DNA of 64,000 bases, from NCBI GenBank assembly GCA_019059635.1, contig JAGVRJ010000004.1, positions 1 through 64,000 of the forward strand, in the 5' to 3' direction. The DNA comes from Proales similis (Eukaryota; Rotifera; Eurotatoria; Ploima; Proalidae). Below the pieces are notes generated by a model, which saw only the letters and a list, made by a program, of their open reading frames with translations, made no database searches and was not told the origin of the DNA. A program made the translations under genes and the position numbers. This document shows, in pieces, positions 21,387 to 32,802 of this stretch (position 1 is the stretch's first letter; each line of letters begins with the position of its first letter).

Positions 21387-23878
21387 CTACCGAGGTCGTT
21401 TTGAGGTATCAATCACAGTTCTCCGATCTCGAGATCGCTCTCTCGAGCGCTCTCGGTGATGAGATGATGATTTGTGATACTTTTCACCATCACGAACCCT
21501 TCGATTTCGCTCTCTATCCCGTTCTTTTTCTCGATCGCGTTCTCTATCTCGCTCTCTCTGCCTTTCACGGTCTTTCTCCCGTTCTCGAGAATCTCTTGAT
21601 CTGCTTCGCTTGCGGTCCCTATTTGAAGATCTTTCACGCCTTCGGCTACTTCCACGATGGCGGTGACTCTCGTGAGTGGAAACATCATACTTTTCCTCAA
21701 TAGCTCGTTTGTTTTCTTGTAATGAGTTAATAAACATCAAACAGCGTTCATCTCCAGAAATTTTCGATTGCTTGATTAAAGCTACAGCAGTACTCAAGGT
21801 ATCAATTGCTGACGTATACTCTCCTAGATATGAATGTAGATAAAATGGTCAAAATGAAAGCGGTAAACCAAAAAATATTTACCCACGGTGACGTCCTGCA
21901 TAGCTCGGGCGATCGCACTGTTGTAAATCACTCTATTTTTCTCCAATGCCTCAGCAGTTTCATAATCAAAAGAACCTCCGGGACCCACGCTAGGTCCTGA
22001 TCCTAAGCCAACTGATCCCGTCAAATTGGCAGTCATCAACGGCCTCCCATAGGCATCAGACTGTGGAAGTTGACCGTTTGGTCCCATGAATTGCGTGTTA
22101 TTATTAAATTGGCCAGGTAGTAAGGCTGATTGAGATCCTGGTCCGGCGGTTGGTCCCTGATTTGAAATATTAGGTCTTATTTGATTTTGAAACATAATTT
22201 GGTTTTGAAACTGTCCTTGAGATCCTATCTGATTCATGAGCATCGACTGATTGGAACTCATCGGTCCTCCTGGGTTCATACCGAATGTGTTGAAATTAGA
22301 TGACATTCCATTCATCATCATTGGCCCGCTGCCCATCAGGGACATATTTCGAGTGTCTTGAGGCATACCAGTAGTGATTGGCATTCCCATCAAGCTAGAT
22401 GGCCTAGGCCCCATCGCAACCGGGGGTCCACTAGGAAGGAGCGGTGGTCGATTACCGATGAGCGGAGAGGTATAATTTGATTTGTTAAATGAATTTGTCA
22501 TAGCTGGTCCGTTTTGATTTTGCCGATTTAAAATTGGCATTCCCATCAATGATTGCTGTCCACTTCGCTGATTTCCTGGATATTGCCCGATCAAACCGGG
22601 CTGGTTATTAATTGAAGTTGAATTACGCCCCTGATTTAGAGCGCTGCCTCTTGTTGAAGTACCTTGACAAAAATTAGAAATAAAAGTGATCTAGCTTGAT
22701 GTAACTTAAGGCAAACAAAATGGATAATTGCTATGCGTTAATTATAAATATCTTGCGTTAAAGGATGAATGCGATGTCCGACGCCCACTTAACTCATAGC
22801 TAAGGAGGCTAAGTGCAAAGGGCTGGTGTATTTAAATAATTTATTTTCGCCTTAAGCGAATATTTCGTCCGTTTGGATGTTTTCATCAAATGATTTGAGA
22901 GCATAGAAAACAGATTATAAGGCATAAAATTGATTGACATTGGGATGAAAAAATTCCATTAAAATAAAATTAATTGACAAAGATAAATGAGGAATAATTG
23001 AATTAGAGATCAGGATTTTATAAATAAAAAGGATATATGAATGAATCAACATTTGAAAACAAGACAAAATGAGCTAAAATGCAGAAATTTTTACATATAA
23101 AAGACAAAAACATACTCATAAGTGGAGCCGCAAGTTCGCCTGCCGAAGTGGCAGTATCCTTTCTTGCTTGTTCTTCGAACTGATTAAGGTAGTACTTATT
23201 GAAATGAGTAACTATGAGCTCTTGACCGTTTAGATTTGTCTTATTTAATTTATCCATAAGAGTTCGAAAAGAATTTTCTGACGCAACTGTTACGAGAGCA
23301 AAGCCTTTTGATTGGCCATTAATCTTGTTTTCATAGAATTTAATCTCGATTAAGTCATCAATTTTGAGAGCAATAATGGCTTCACTGAGATCTTTGTCAC
23401 TTGTCCACCAACTCATGTTACCTACATAGCAGGAATATCTCTTGTTGTAAGTTCTAGGTTGAGCAGCATTTGAATTCGTAGATGCATATGAGTTTATCTG
23501 CTTTGCGCTTGAACTTAAATTTCCATTAGATTCGGCCTGCAGCTCTTCGCTGCTCTGTGTTGGAGCTGTCATAACATCATCATAAAGGTCATCGTCCTCT
23601 TCTGGATTATGATGCATTGCGTCTAGATCATCATTCTCGTTAATTTCTACTTCAAGAGCATTGTTTTCGTCGTGAGACGTAATGGTTTGATTCTTTTCTT
23701 CCAAGTTTGACTGATTGTCCTGATTCGTCCGGCTATTTTTCTCAATAGTTGTCTTTTTTATTGGATTCTCAAACTCTATTGCTTCTACGTCGGCGTATAG
23801 ATCAAGTTCAACGTCCCCATTTGTTCCGGTGTCGAACCCTGTCTTTTCTTGGTCCGTAATCGGAGCTGAAGCACTCAT
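21387..23878 (-). CDS. CPSF6: Cleavage and polyadenylation specificity factor subunit 6 (CFIm68)
   Basis: Three exons (23878-23116, 22662-21883, 21823-21387) give 659 residues with matching phases. An acidic N terminus is followed by an RRM at about 144-220 (YVGNMSWWTSDKDL and NGQSKGFALV are the RNP motifs and strongly CPSF6-like). Then comes a long Gly/Met/Pro/Gln-rich middle, a conserved C-terminal block (GEYTSAIDTLSTAVALIKQSK), and an Arg/Ser/Glu-rich RS-like tail ending in KRPR. With NUDT21/CFIm25 the protein binds UGUA elements and governs poly(A) site choice; the RS tail serves for nuclear import and protein contacts. The first intron (23115-22663, 453 bp) is far longer than typical introns in this window. 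The family match is strong at both conserved ends. Confidence 0.95.
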
Positions 23879-24520
23879 TTTGGACCCGAGTTAGCCTTAT
23901 TGAAATAAATATTAAAAAAAAACAGAGGTTCTTTCTGATATTCACTACGATTTCTCCCTGTAATAAGTACCCAAAGTGTGCATCATAATCAATAGGATAT
24001 ATTGTGTCAAAAATATTGTCTGGATATAAACGTATATAGGAATATAAATGGAGCTTAAAAACAAGCAGTATTTTCATAATATCAAGCTTTTAGATCTTTT
24101 TAATCAATTTATTTAATTGTACTCATCTTGGAAGGAAAATAAAATAGAAAAAAGAACTGAAATATGGAAAGACTGGAGCTCTATTGAATTAAAGCAGATT
24201 AAGGGAGATATTCGGACAAGTCGCCATAAAAATGGAAAAAGAAAAGATAGTTCAAGTTTAAATAGATTATCCCAGAAAGATATTCAGCACGAGGATCAGA
24301 CGAAAGCGAAGCAGAATACCCCAAGAGACCTGCTTTAGCTAAATTAAAGAACATTAAGCTTATCAAAAGCGTTATGGCAGAACCGGAATCGAAGTACCAT
24401 ATTTGAATACCCAAGCTTGTAAAATGCCTTTCTTTCGCTTTTGTTCTTTCAATCACTTGTGCTAGAAGAGTTTTAGTAACAATTTTCCGTTAAACTGAAA
24501 TCTCAAGGTACTTCTGCAAT
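23879..24520. other. Intergenic spacer between CPSF6 and the MYND gene
   Basis: I see no supported gene. Short open frames (for example 24117-24338) are Lys/Asp/Ser-rich and lack conserved motifs. The stretch must contain the CPSF6 promoter and the 3' end of the MYND gene. Confidence 0.5.
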
Positions 24521-25983
24521 TTAGGTCTCTAAAAAGCTATCGATTTCAACTCTACAACAGCATTTAATATGAAATTTCCAATGAGCTCGCTGACATTCTT
24601 CACTGCAGTATGAGGCGTTCCAACAACAAAAATAACGAGACTCTGAGTCACAATTGACGCACTTAAAAGAAAAACATTTTAAGGATCTATTCTTTAAAAA
24701 TTCATGAGCCATCAGCATACCCAATTTTTTCGCTTATTTTCTTTCAACTTTTTTTCGTACTCATCTTTAAGGACATTTTTCTCTTTTTCGTGCTCTTCAT
24801 AAATCGTTTTGAGCTTGACATCTGTTATGAAAAATTTTAGTTCCTTTTGGAGGGAGGCTTTCGGAATTTAATTTACTTGATTCACTTCTAACATGCTTGA
24901 GAATTCGTTCATAATAATCCTTCATTTCCGCAAGAGCAGCATTTTGATTATAACAGGTTTTGTTTAAATCATCTTGTAGAGTAGTTTCATCACCGTCGTT
25001 AGCCAAAGATTCTTGAGGATTAAAGTCTTTTTCAGATGGAGTTATCGATCTTGGAGGCCATCTTATTCTTATTTTAGTAGATGTTCCATTTTCATTCCCG
25101 TTCGACCGTCGAGTTGATAAATTTTGTTCAACTTCAGAACTAGCCGGAGTAATCTGACTGGCACTGCTCATAGATTCGGGAGAGGCATCTTCTGTAAATT
25201 GCATTTCAACTGTGTTTTCTGAGTATTCACTTCCGTCTTTGAAGTTAATAGACTGCGTCTCTGCATCACCTTCATCTGGTTCACTTTCTAATTCTCTGAC
25301 GGATTCCGTATTTGACGTAGTGGTTCGATGCGATTCAATCTGTCTCCTTTTGCAGTTTTTAACCAGTTCGCCAAGTTTTAGTTTAATACCTTGTGCTTCT
25401 AGCTTGTAATTTTGACCACTCTCTTCGTGAGATCCCTCTATCCTTTTTATGCTGTCTATCGTGTTCATAGGACATGCAACCAGGTCTTTCTCTTGATGCC
25501 GAGTTATCTTGATTTTTATTGGACTCAACCTCATTTCTTCTTTTCCACAGTTATTCTTTTCAAGTTGTTCCTTCTCCTTGAGTAGTCTTTTTTCCATTCT
25601 ACGTAGTTCTTTAACACCAAGCTCACGTGTGTGTGTCCCTATTAAGGATTTTTTAAAGTTTCGCCAAATAATCCAACAAAAAAACTCAACTCACCAACGG
25701 AGCTCGGTTCCAATTTCCAGTCTGAAGCTTTAATATTTTGAATTTCTTTTTTCTTGATCGAGTCAGTTGTTGTATCCAAGCTTGACATTTCGTTTGATCT
25801 AGGGCGTGTTCGTTTATTTGTTAAAGTCTGATCTTGAGATTCAACTTGCTCATATGATGACTTAGGTTGTGGTGAACCTTTACGTTTTAGAATCATTGTC
25901 TCAACAATGAAGCTCGAATCGTATTTATTTGAGGATTTGCGTAGCCGTGTGCTCCTCTTGCATGCACTCGTAGTGTCTGACAT
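24521..25983 (-). CDS. ZMYND11-type MYND zinc-finger protein lacking chromatin-reader domains
   Basis: Four exons (25983-25695, 25638-24877, 24821-24721, 24661-24521) encode 430 residues. The first 350 are disordered, basic then acidic/Ser-rich. Exons 2-3 carry a charged coiled coil (ERILKHV... to KKLKENKRKNW). The final exon is a MYND finger: CVNC, FCCWNASYCSEECQ, HWKFHIKC. The CCWNxSYCS core and the preceding lysine-rich coil resemble ZMYND11/BS69, whose MYND domain recruits PxLxP partners and co-repressors. ZMYND11 also has PHD, bromo and PWWP domains that read H3.3K36me3; none is present, and the ATG is followed at once by the disordered region. It may be a reduced orthologue or an independent MYND protein. 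Its start faces ABAT across 901 bp. Confidence 0.75.
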
Positions 25984-26884
25984 GCTGCCCCTTGGCCAAA
26001 TAGACGAATATTGATTGGGAAGTAACAGTTTGTGCCGAGGAGTAAACTTGTTTCAAAATTTTTCTTAGTCACGTTTACACTACGAAAATTTTCTATTTAG
26101 GCGCAGGTCGATATTTCTTTGTACAATTTTAATAAATAATTATAATTTCCAAATATTTGGTCTAAAGAGTTCTGACCGTATGCAAATCTAGCCCAGCTAA
26201 AGCAATTAGTTCTTATTCTGAAATCTTTTCGGACAGCGGTTAGAAAGCTAAGTCGAGTTAAAAAGAAAAGAGCCCAAAAATGATATATAAGCTTATTCTC
26301 TAGGCAAAAAGTCCACGGGCAAATTATTCGCATAATTATTAACCGCTGAATTATTTGTCTTGTCTCATTGCATTACTCTTCAGGCTTAACGACTCAACGG
26401 GGCTTTTGCGTTTAAACTTCAAATTCGATACTATTCGATTAATTAGAACCCATTTATTTTAAAGTTTCTTTTGTTTTTTAATTTCTGAGCATAGCACAAA
26501 TCAGCTTTGGTTGAAGGAAAATATTTCGGTTCTTTCCTTAAGTTAACATAGTTTATGAAAACCAAGCCTAGGAGTGGTTATTAAGTCAAAATGATTTCCT
26601 ATAAATTCAAGCGGCAAATAATGCTTGGTTATCAGTTAATTCAAATGAGTACTTAAAATTGAGGAGTGAGCTAAAAGTCTTATAGGTTATCGCAATTCGA
26701 TATTTATAATTTCTTTACACGGTTAATACAATCTCAAGGCGTGGAATTTATTTTCCATCGGCCTAAACATAATTAGATGCTAAATCCCTCACAAAGAAGA
26801 CTAAAAATGTAATGGCGAATTTCTTAATAAGCTAAAGAAGCGATTTGATCTGAATTTAGAGAATATTATTGGTATTTTACCAGA
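25984..26884. promoter_or_regulatory. 901-bp divergent spacer between the MYND gene and ABAT
   Basis: No gene is supported here. The two flanking genes point away from each other, so both promoters should lie inside. The sequence is AT-rich. I see no clear TATA or initiator element that I would defend. Confidence 0.4.
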
Positions 26885-28797
26885 ATGTTGAAAGTTTCAA
26901 AACAAGCTTTTGGATTAAATCCATTAAAGGTGTTTGGTAAGTAACCTATTTTAGCATACTTTTTATACGCTTGTTGATTATTAACGTTCTAAAGCTGGAA
27001 GATTTTCATCAAGTAGCATTTCTCAACAATTCACTTTAAAGGAGCCATCTGAACCGAAAGTCTTAACTGATATACCAGGTCCAAAAACTCAAAAGCTATT
27101 GCAAGATTTAAGTGAAATTCAAGTAAGCTTTCATTTAATATTATTATTTAAGCCAACTTTCGATCATAAAATTATTTAAGCAAGCAGGTTCAGTCTCTTT
27201 CTTTGCAGATTATGAAAAATCAATCGGGAACTATATAGTTGATTCTGATGGAAATGTCTTACTTGATCTTTACATGCAGATAGCTTCTTTACCTCTTGGA
27301 TACAATCATCCTGATATAGTCCAAGTATTACAAGATCCGAAAAATCATGTAAGAAAATCGACTCGATCTAAGATTACGATTTAAAGTTTAACTCTTAACC
27401 CAAAAAAACTAGAATGTTTTCATCAACAGACCCGCTTTGTCCATAACTCCGCCGGCAGAATTCGTGGACAAGTTAAAAACCGTATTACTAGAAGTTAGTT
27501 TTACATAAAAATGTCTTGAACTTATTCCCTCACCGTTAATTAAATCGTAAAGCTTGCACCTAAAGATCTTAAAATGGTACAAACAATGGCTTGTGGTTCA
27601 TGTGCCAATGAGAACGCATATAAAGCAACATTTATTAAATACCGAAATGAAGAAAGAGGAGGAAAAGCTCCCTCTGCCGAAGAATTAGAAACCTGCTTAC
27701 GCAACCAGCAACCTGGATGTCCAGACTTGAGCATTATGTCTTTCAATGGAGGGTTTCACGGGAGAACGATGGCAGTGTTGGCTACCACTCATTCTAAATC
27801 AATTCATAAATTGGATTTCCCCTCTCTTGATTGGCCAATAGCTAGCTTCCCTAGATACAAATATCCGCTTAATGAAAACGAGGAATACAATCGAGCTCAA
27901 GATGAAAAGTGTTTGATCGAAGTAAATCAGCTGTTCGAGATATACAAGAATGTTAAAAAAAGGCCAGTTGCTGGAATGATCGTTGAACCTATTCAATCTG
28001 AAGGAGGAGATCATCATGCGAGCAGTTATTTCTTCCAAGAACTACAAAAAATTTCTGAAAAAGTGAGCTAAAATAATTTAAAATAGTTAATCTGTTAAAT
28101 GTTTATTTTTTGTTTAAATTTCGAAAGAACAATGCAGTTTTTATTATTGATGAAGTTCAAACTGGTTTAGGAGCAACTGGAAAGATGTGGGCCTTTGAGC
28201 ACTTCAACTTAAACAGATCACCCGACATACTCACATTCGCTAAAAAAATGCAAACAGGTGGTTATTTTTTTAGGAAAGAGCTAAACCCAAATCAGCCATA
28301 CCGAATTATGAATACATGGGTTGGTGACCCGGCCCGCGTATTACTTTTGGAAGCTACTCTGAAGGTAATAAAACGTGATAAATTGATTGACCAAACTCAA
28401 CAAACAGGCAAGCTAGTCATTCAAATATTTTCTAATAATATTCTAAATATAAAAAAAATCAGGAGAATTTCTGCTACACAATCTTGAACAGATTTGTAAG
28501 CATTATCCGAATCTGGTTATGAATGCGAGAGGCCTCGGAACATTCTGTGCAATTGATTCACCTACAGCGAAAATAAGAGATCAGATTATTGGTCGACTGA
28601 AGAAAACAGGTGAACTTGCTTCGTTTTTGACATATTCAAACCGCAGTCTAATATTCTTTAATTCACAAAAATTCTCAGGAATTTATACAGGTGGTTGTGG
28701 AGAAAGTACGCTTAGAATAAGGCCGGCATTGATTTTCACAAAAAAACATGCCGAAATATTTTCGGATCGTTTATCTAGCTGTCTTAAAACATTTTAA
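26885..28797 (+). CDS. ABAT: 4-aminobutyrate aminotransferase, mitochondrial
   Basis: Eight exons (26885-26936, 26995-27122, 27181-27348, 27413-27493, 27553-28062, 28128-28407, 28463-28609, 28679-28797) encode 494 residues, close to the usual 500. The enzyme is PLP-dependent and converts GABA plus 2-oxoglutarate to succinic semialdehyde and glutamate in the matrix. Visible signatures: FHGRTMAVLATTHSK, the class-III aminotransferase core FIIDEVQTGLGATG (Asp binding the PLP ring nitrogen), and FAKKMQTGGYFF, which holds the Schiff-base lysine. CGSCANENAYK matches the iron-sulphur/active-site cysteine segment of animal ABAT. The basic, serine-rich first 35 residues look like a mitochondrial presequence. 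Intron 6 uses GC instead of GT (28408). TTTTACCAG ends one base before the ATG, so the first AG may be a trans-splice acceptor. First gene of a tight same-strand cluster. Confidence 0.95.
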
Positions 28798-29079
28798 AAA
28801 GTTAACTCGATTCGGACCTTAAAAACTGTTAAAAAACCTAATTTAGTCAAATATAACTGTGCCGTGAATTCATTTAGAATAAATTCTGAGAACTAAGTTT
28901 TGCTTCGAAAATTTCCTTCGAGTTAAAGAGCCTAGTTCATACCCATCAGACTCATGCACTTAGTGTTTCAAAATGATTAAATATTACACCAAATATCTTG
29001 GAAGAATCGTGTTTGATTTTGATAAAACAATTATTGAAAATATTTTAAATATCTATTCAGATTTAGCTTTTTTATCAGA

Positions 29080-29762
29080 ATGGACAATCGAGAACCATGG
29101 TATTTTCAATTTTTAAAAAATGAAAGTAAACTCTTGTAAATAATTCATATAGTCCTTGGCGCATCGTTGAAGACTGCGGTGCGGCTTTTGCTATGGGAGC
29201 TATAGGTGGATCGGTTTTTCACGGAATCAAGGGAATAAGAAACGCTCCTTCGGTATAGTTTGCTTTACCGAGATGAAACGCTAAAAATCCCAATAATTTC
29301 CTAAATAAGGGATATTCAAGAAGACTTGCGAGCGGAATAACAACAATTCGACAAAAAGCAACCCTCACCGGTGCTAATTTTGCCGCATGGGGTGGCATGT
29401 TTTCTGTAGTCGACTGTTCATTAGCCTATATAAGGCAAAAGGAAGATCCATGGAACTCGATCGCCAGCGGCTTCATTACTGGCGGACTTCTTCAAGTTAG
29501 ACGTAATCTAGCCTTTTCTCAGAGTGATTCATTCGCTGCAACAACTAGAACTTTTTTAAAGAGGGCCCAGCTGCGATGTTTGGAGCTGCTGTAGTTGGTG
29601 GAATAATTCTTGCTATGATCGAAGGAGTTTCATTAGGTATATCAAGAATATCAGGTCAAATGATGCTTAACGAACAATGTAAGTTTAAAAACAGTTTATT
29701 TTTTAATTTCGTGGCATTAATTTTTTTAAGTGGCAGCCCAGCAACAAGCTAGTGGAAATTAA
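29080..29762 (+). CDS. TIMM17: Mitochondrial import inner membrane translocase subunit Tim17
   Basis: Five exons (29080-29099, 29153-29252, 29310-29502, 29562-29678, 29731-29762) encode 153 residues. The protein starts [16 protein letters not shown], the invariant Tim17 N terminus with the acidic and Cys positions, and continues [25 protein letters not shown] and [10 protein letters not shown] across four membrane helices. It is the core of the TIM23 presequence translocase in the inner membrane. The first coding exon is only 20 nt. TTTTTTATCAG ends one base before the ATG. The gene lies 282 bp after ABAT and 149 bp before CDC123 on the same strand. Paralogue A or B cannot be told apart. Confidence 0.95.
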
Positions 29763-29911
29763 ACTTAATCCATCATAAAATTACTTTGATTTTTGTTAAA
29801 TTTCCTCATAAGTTTTTCAAAAGAAAGTCTTAAAATTTTATATCTCTTTTATTAAGCAAATTGTATTGCTTAGTTTGCCTGGTTTATCAACGAAAAAGTT
29901 AATGTAATAGA

Positions 29912-31141
29912 ATGAAAGTAAAACACGTAGAAAATTGCTCTTTTCAAAACTGGTATCCAAAGTTCGCTAGTATAACAATCAAAAGGTAAAATTCATCGTG
30001 GTTATTCTAAGAATTTTCTAATAGAATTTCCAAGTCTTATACTTCCAATACCAGATGAAGTTTTAGATTATCTGCGTAAAGGCTCAACAATAATACTTCC
30101 TAAAAGGTAGCTGAAAAAATAGGAAGTTTCATAAACTTTTCTGAACCTATTCTATTTCAAGTTGCCAAGAGGAACTTGATGCTGATTTAGAGGCAGTGAA
30201 ATTGAGTAAAAAAGAGAATTATGACAATGACGATGATTCTTGGGAGGATGAGAGCGAACCATCCGAGGGCCAGCCCGATTTTCCAGAATTTGATAGCGCA
30301 CTTCGGGAAGCATTAAATGAATTGGACGGACGTGCGTTTATAAAGTTAAATTGGAGCTCTCCTAAGGATGCATTCTGGACCCTTAACAAACTTTGCTGCC
30401 AACGATTGAGTGATATTTATATATTATTAAAATCATCCGATTTTGTTGCACATGACCTTTTGGACCCTTTTGAACAATGTACAGATAAACATGAAGCTGT
30501 TAGCTCTATTCGATACTACCTTATTCTTAGAGAATGGAAAAAAATCAACCCTTCTACTGAATTTCGTTGTTTTGTTGGCTCAAATCGATTAATAGGTAAA
30601 AAAAATTATTCGCCATGATTAATTTAGAAACTAAAGTAAAAAATGAAAAGCCATATGCCAGCGAGACTGCAGGGCTTACTATGAAAATCTGAAAGAAAAT
30701 ATTCCAGAAATGAAAAGGAGAATTAAAGAGTTTTTCGAAAAAGAACTGAGAGGAAAGTTTTTTGATCACTCTTTTGTTTTTGACATCTGCTTAGGCAAGG
30801 TACATGAAATTAAAAAAAAATTCACAATCCCAATTTATTGATTTGTTTAATTTTTTAAGAGCACAGTGAAGCTTGTTGATTTTAATCCGTTCGGATCGCA
30901 GACTGACTCTTTACTTTTCGATTGGGCAGAAATTCATGAAAAAGCTACAAGACCTGATGAAGAGATTGAAATAAGAATCAACGAAGCTTTACAAAGTGGA
31001 AATAACTTTTCCAATCCTTATGCTATGTACTCCAGGCCCTTGGAGGCACAAATGATAGCTGATCCTGAGTATGGCCAATCCCTTATTTCCCTTCTCCAAA
31101 CTGCAAGAATAAACCTTGAGGATAATTTCAATCAATTTTAA
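29912..31141 (+). CDS. CDC123: Cell division cycle protein 123 (eIF2 assembly chaperone)
   Basis: Five exons (29912-29985, 30035-30106, 30162-30595, 30651-30799, 30860-31141) give 336 residues, the same length as the vertebrate protein. Features: NCSFQNWYPKF near the start, an acidic segment at 60-90 (NDDDSWEDESEPSEG), FIKLNWSSPKDAFW, LLLKSSDF-type LSDIYILLKSSDF, the QRDCRAYY segment, and VKLVDFNPFG with TDSLLFDW, which carry the ATP/Mg-binding acids of this ATP-grasp-like fold. The protein binds eIF2-gamma and promotes eIF2 assembly. The exon 3/4 junction was set by this similarity. The annotated ATG follows GTAATAG by one base. Third member of the tight cluster. Confidence 0.94.
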
Positions 31142-31297
31142 AAGAAAAATTTCAATATTTGAAAAAAAAGATCAGCAATAAAAAAAGCCTGTCAAAGATC
31201 TTATAAAAGCAATGTTTGTAGTACAAGAGCTAAAACTCTTGATAAGTAGAAGAAGAAATGAATGTTTTAAGATGGTAACTAAATTTCAGAGCTTATC

Positions 31298-31739
31298 ATG
31301 ACAAAGCTAATTCAGTGGCTTCTATTTTTTCTGTTGTTCTTGGCTATATGGGGTGCAATGATCTTCGAGTTGATACCAATTTCAGTACAGCAAGAAAATA
31401 AGTTATGGCTTTACTTGGTAAACCCAAATTTAATAACCTATTTGTTTAAATGCTTAAAAAAAACTTATTTAAGTTTCCCCTGGTTGCTGCCTTTGCCTTT
31501 GGTGTAAGTTTGTGTGTATTTTGAGAGTTTTTAAGTTTAATCGAATTTATAAAAGCTTGTGTCTATGATTATTATCATATATCGAGTAATAACATTTAAT
31601 GATTGCAATGAGGCAGCTCGAGAGTTAGCCAAGGTAAATTGAAAAACAGCCTTTCCTCGACACATTTTTGAACGATTTTTGCAAGGAAATCGAAGACGCT
31701 CAAAATGATCTCAAAGCAAAAGGCTTTAAATTTGAATAA
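31298..31739 (+). CDS. DPM3: Dolichol-phosphate mannosyltransferase subunit 3
   Basis: Four exons (31298-31417, 31474-31503, 31556-31633, 31686-31739) encode 93 residues. MTKLIQWLLFFL opens the first of two membrane helices. The soluble tail FNDCNEAARELAKEIEDAQNDL and GFKFE matches the DPM3 C-terminal helix that tethers the DPM1 catalytic subunit at the ER membrane, where dolichol-P-mannose is made for N-glycans, O-mannose and GPI anchors. Exon 2 is a 30-nt microexon. The stop codon TAA lies inside an AATAAA polyadenylation hexamer (31735-31740). AAATTTCAG ends 9 nt before the ATG. Last gene of the cluster, 156 bp after CDC123. Confidence 0.93.
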
Positions 31740-32158
31740 AGTTGAATTCATGCCTGATCCTTTCAAGCGAAATACTTAGCTAACACTTCTTAGTCACGTA
31801 AAATTCACTACATATTTCTCAACTTTTAATCTAAAAAATAAAATCGATTTTCGGATCCGAGAAGCCCTTAACCTTACTTGTTCTAAAGTATTCACACATG
31901 TATTGACAAAATGATGTTTCTCAGATTAGCTTATCAAGCCCATCTTTCAATCAAAATCTTAGCGACATTTTTCATCAATTAACTGCGAGACAAAGCCATC
32001 TGCCAGGCTTCTCATTAATCGAAGCCGGAATTTTATCACCAAAGGATTTTTAAATCTACTAAATCAAATCGTACGATCGACAACTGATAAGCCGGCATTA
32101 TATATAAATGATCGACATTAAAACATTCTTCATGTTAAACTAGCTTTAAGCCTTTAAA
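31740..32158. other. Spacer between DPM3 and the GM2A-like gene
   Basis: No gene is supported in these 419 bp. TATATAAATGATCG at about 32099-32112 lies roughly 50 bp before the next ATG and could be a TATA-type core promoter for the GM2-activator-like gene. Confidence 0.4.
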
Positions 32159-32802
32159 ATGCAGCTTATTATTGCAATTGTTGCGCTAGTCTGCGTAGTC
32201 CCCCTCCGTGCTGAATTCACTAAGCTCGAGTGGAATGATTGTGGCTCACCTCAAGTTGATCTACGAGATATAAGCATCGTTCCGATGCCAATCATTCAAC
32301 CAGGAGATGCAAAACTAACTTTCAGAGCCATGCTTCGAAGAGCTACTTCAGGCGGCCTCCGAACTGATTTGAGCATTTCTCGATCTGTTGCGGGAATCAA
32401 GCTTCCGATCCGCTGGTAGTTATCTTTAAAATTCAATGTAAAAATCTAAGATAAATCTTGTTCTTTTATCAAAGCTATTTGGCTGCGGGAGTCTATGTAG
32501 GAAGCTGTGTCTATGACGATATCTGCAAACTAGTCCAAACACTCTTGCCGGAAAGTTTTAACCCTGCTAGTTGCCCGCCAGAAGTAGCTGAATTCGGAAT
32601 CGACTGTACCTGCCCTTTCAAATTGAGAGCTGGAAATATCGACATTATCGATCAACTTTTGGAACTTCCTGACGCCTCGACTACTGTTGCTACTTTCCTG
32701 GCTTCTGGTGACTTTGATATCACAATTAAAACTGAGGACAGCCAAGGAAAGTTCGCTTGTGTTCGCATCCAATTTACCGTTAAACCTAAACCCAAGCCAT
32801 AA
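32159..32802 (+). CDS. Secreted ML-domain protein, GM2 ganglioside activator-like
   Basis: Two exons (32159-32415 and 32475-32802) encode 194 residues. A signal peptide (residues 1-18) is followed by FTKLEWNDCGSP, typical of the GM2A/ML fold start. IVPMPIIQPGD, LPIRWCYLAAGVYVGSCVYDDIC and IDCTCPF follow the GM2A pattern, with cysteines at the expected disulphide positions. In vertebrates GM2A is a lysosomal lipid-transfer protein that presents GM2 ganglioside to hexosaminidase A; the lipid bound by this invertebrate relative is not known. The C terminus is Lys/Pro (KPKPKP). AATAAA signals lie directly after the stop. Confidence 0.88.

Larger units (their letters stand above)
26885..31739 (+). 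other. Candidate four-gene operon: ABAT-TIMM17-CDC123-DPM3
   Basis: Four unrelated housekeeping genes run in one direction with gaps of 282, 149 and 156 bp. The 5' flank of each ATG contains an AG acceptor within 0-10 nt (CCAG-a-ATG, TCAG-a-ATG, ATAG-a-ATG, TCAG-agcttatc-ATG). Those before ABAT, TIMM17 and DPM3 have pyrimidine tracts. Such gaps leave little room for separate promoters. This is the arrangement seen in animals that resolve polycistronic transcripts by spliced-leader trans-splicing. I see no spliced-leader RNA gene in the window. Confidence 0.55.

Noticed and set aside
21401-21703. Open frames on both strands over the CPSF6 RS tail
   Set aside because: The repetitive Arg/Ser/Glu codons keep several frames open; the CPSF6 frame is continuous with the conserved LIKQSK block.
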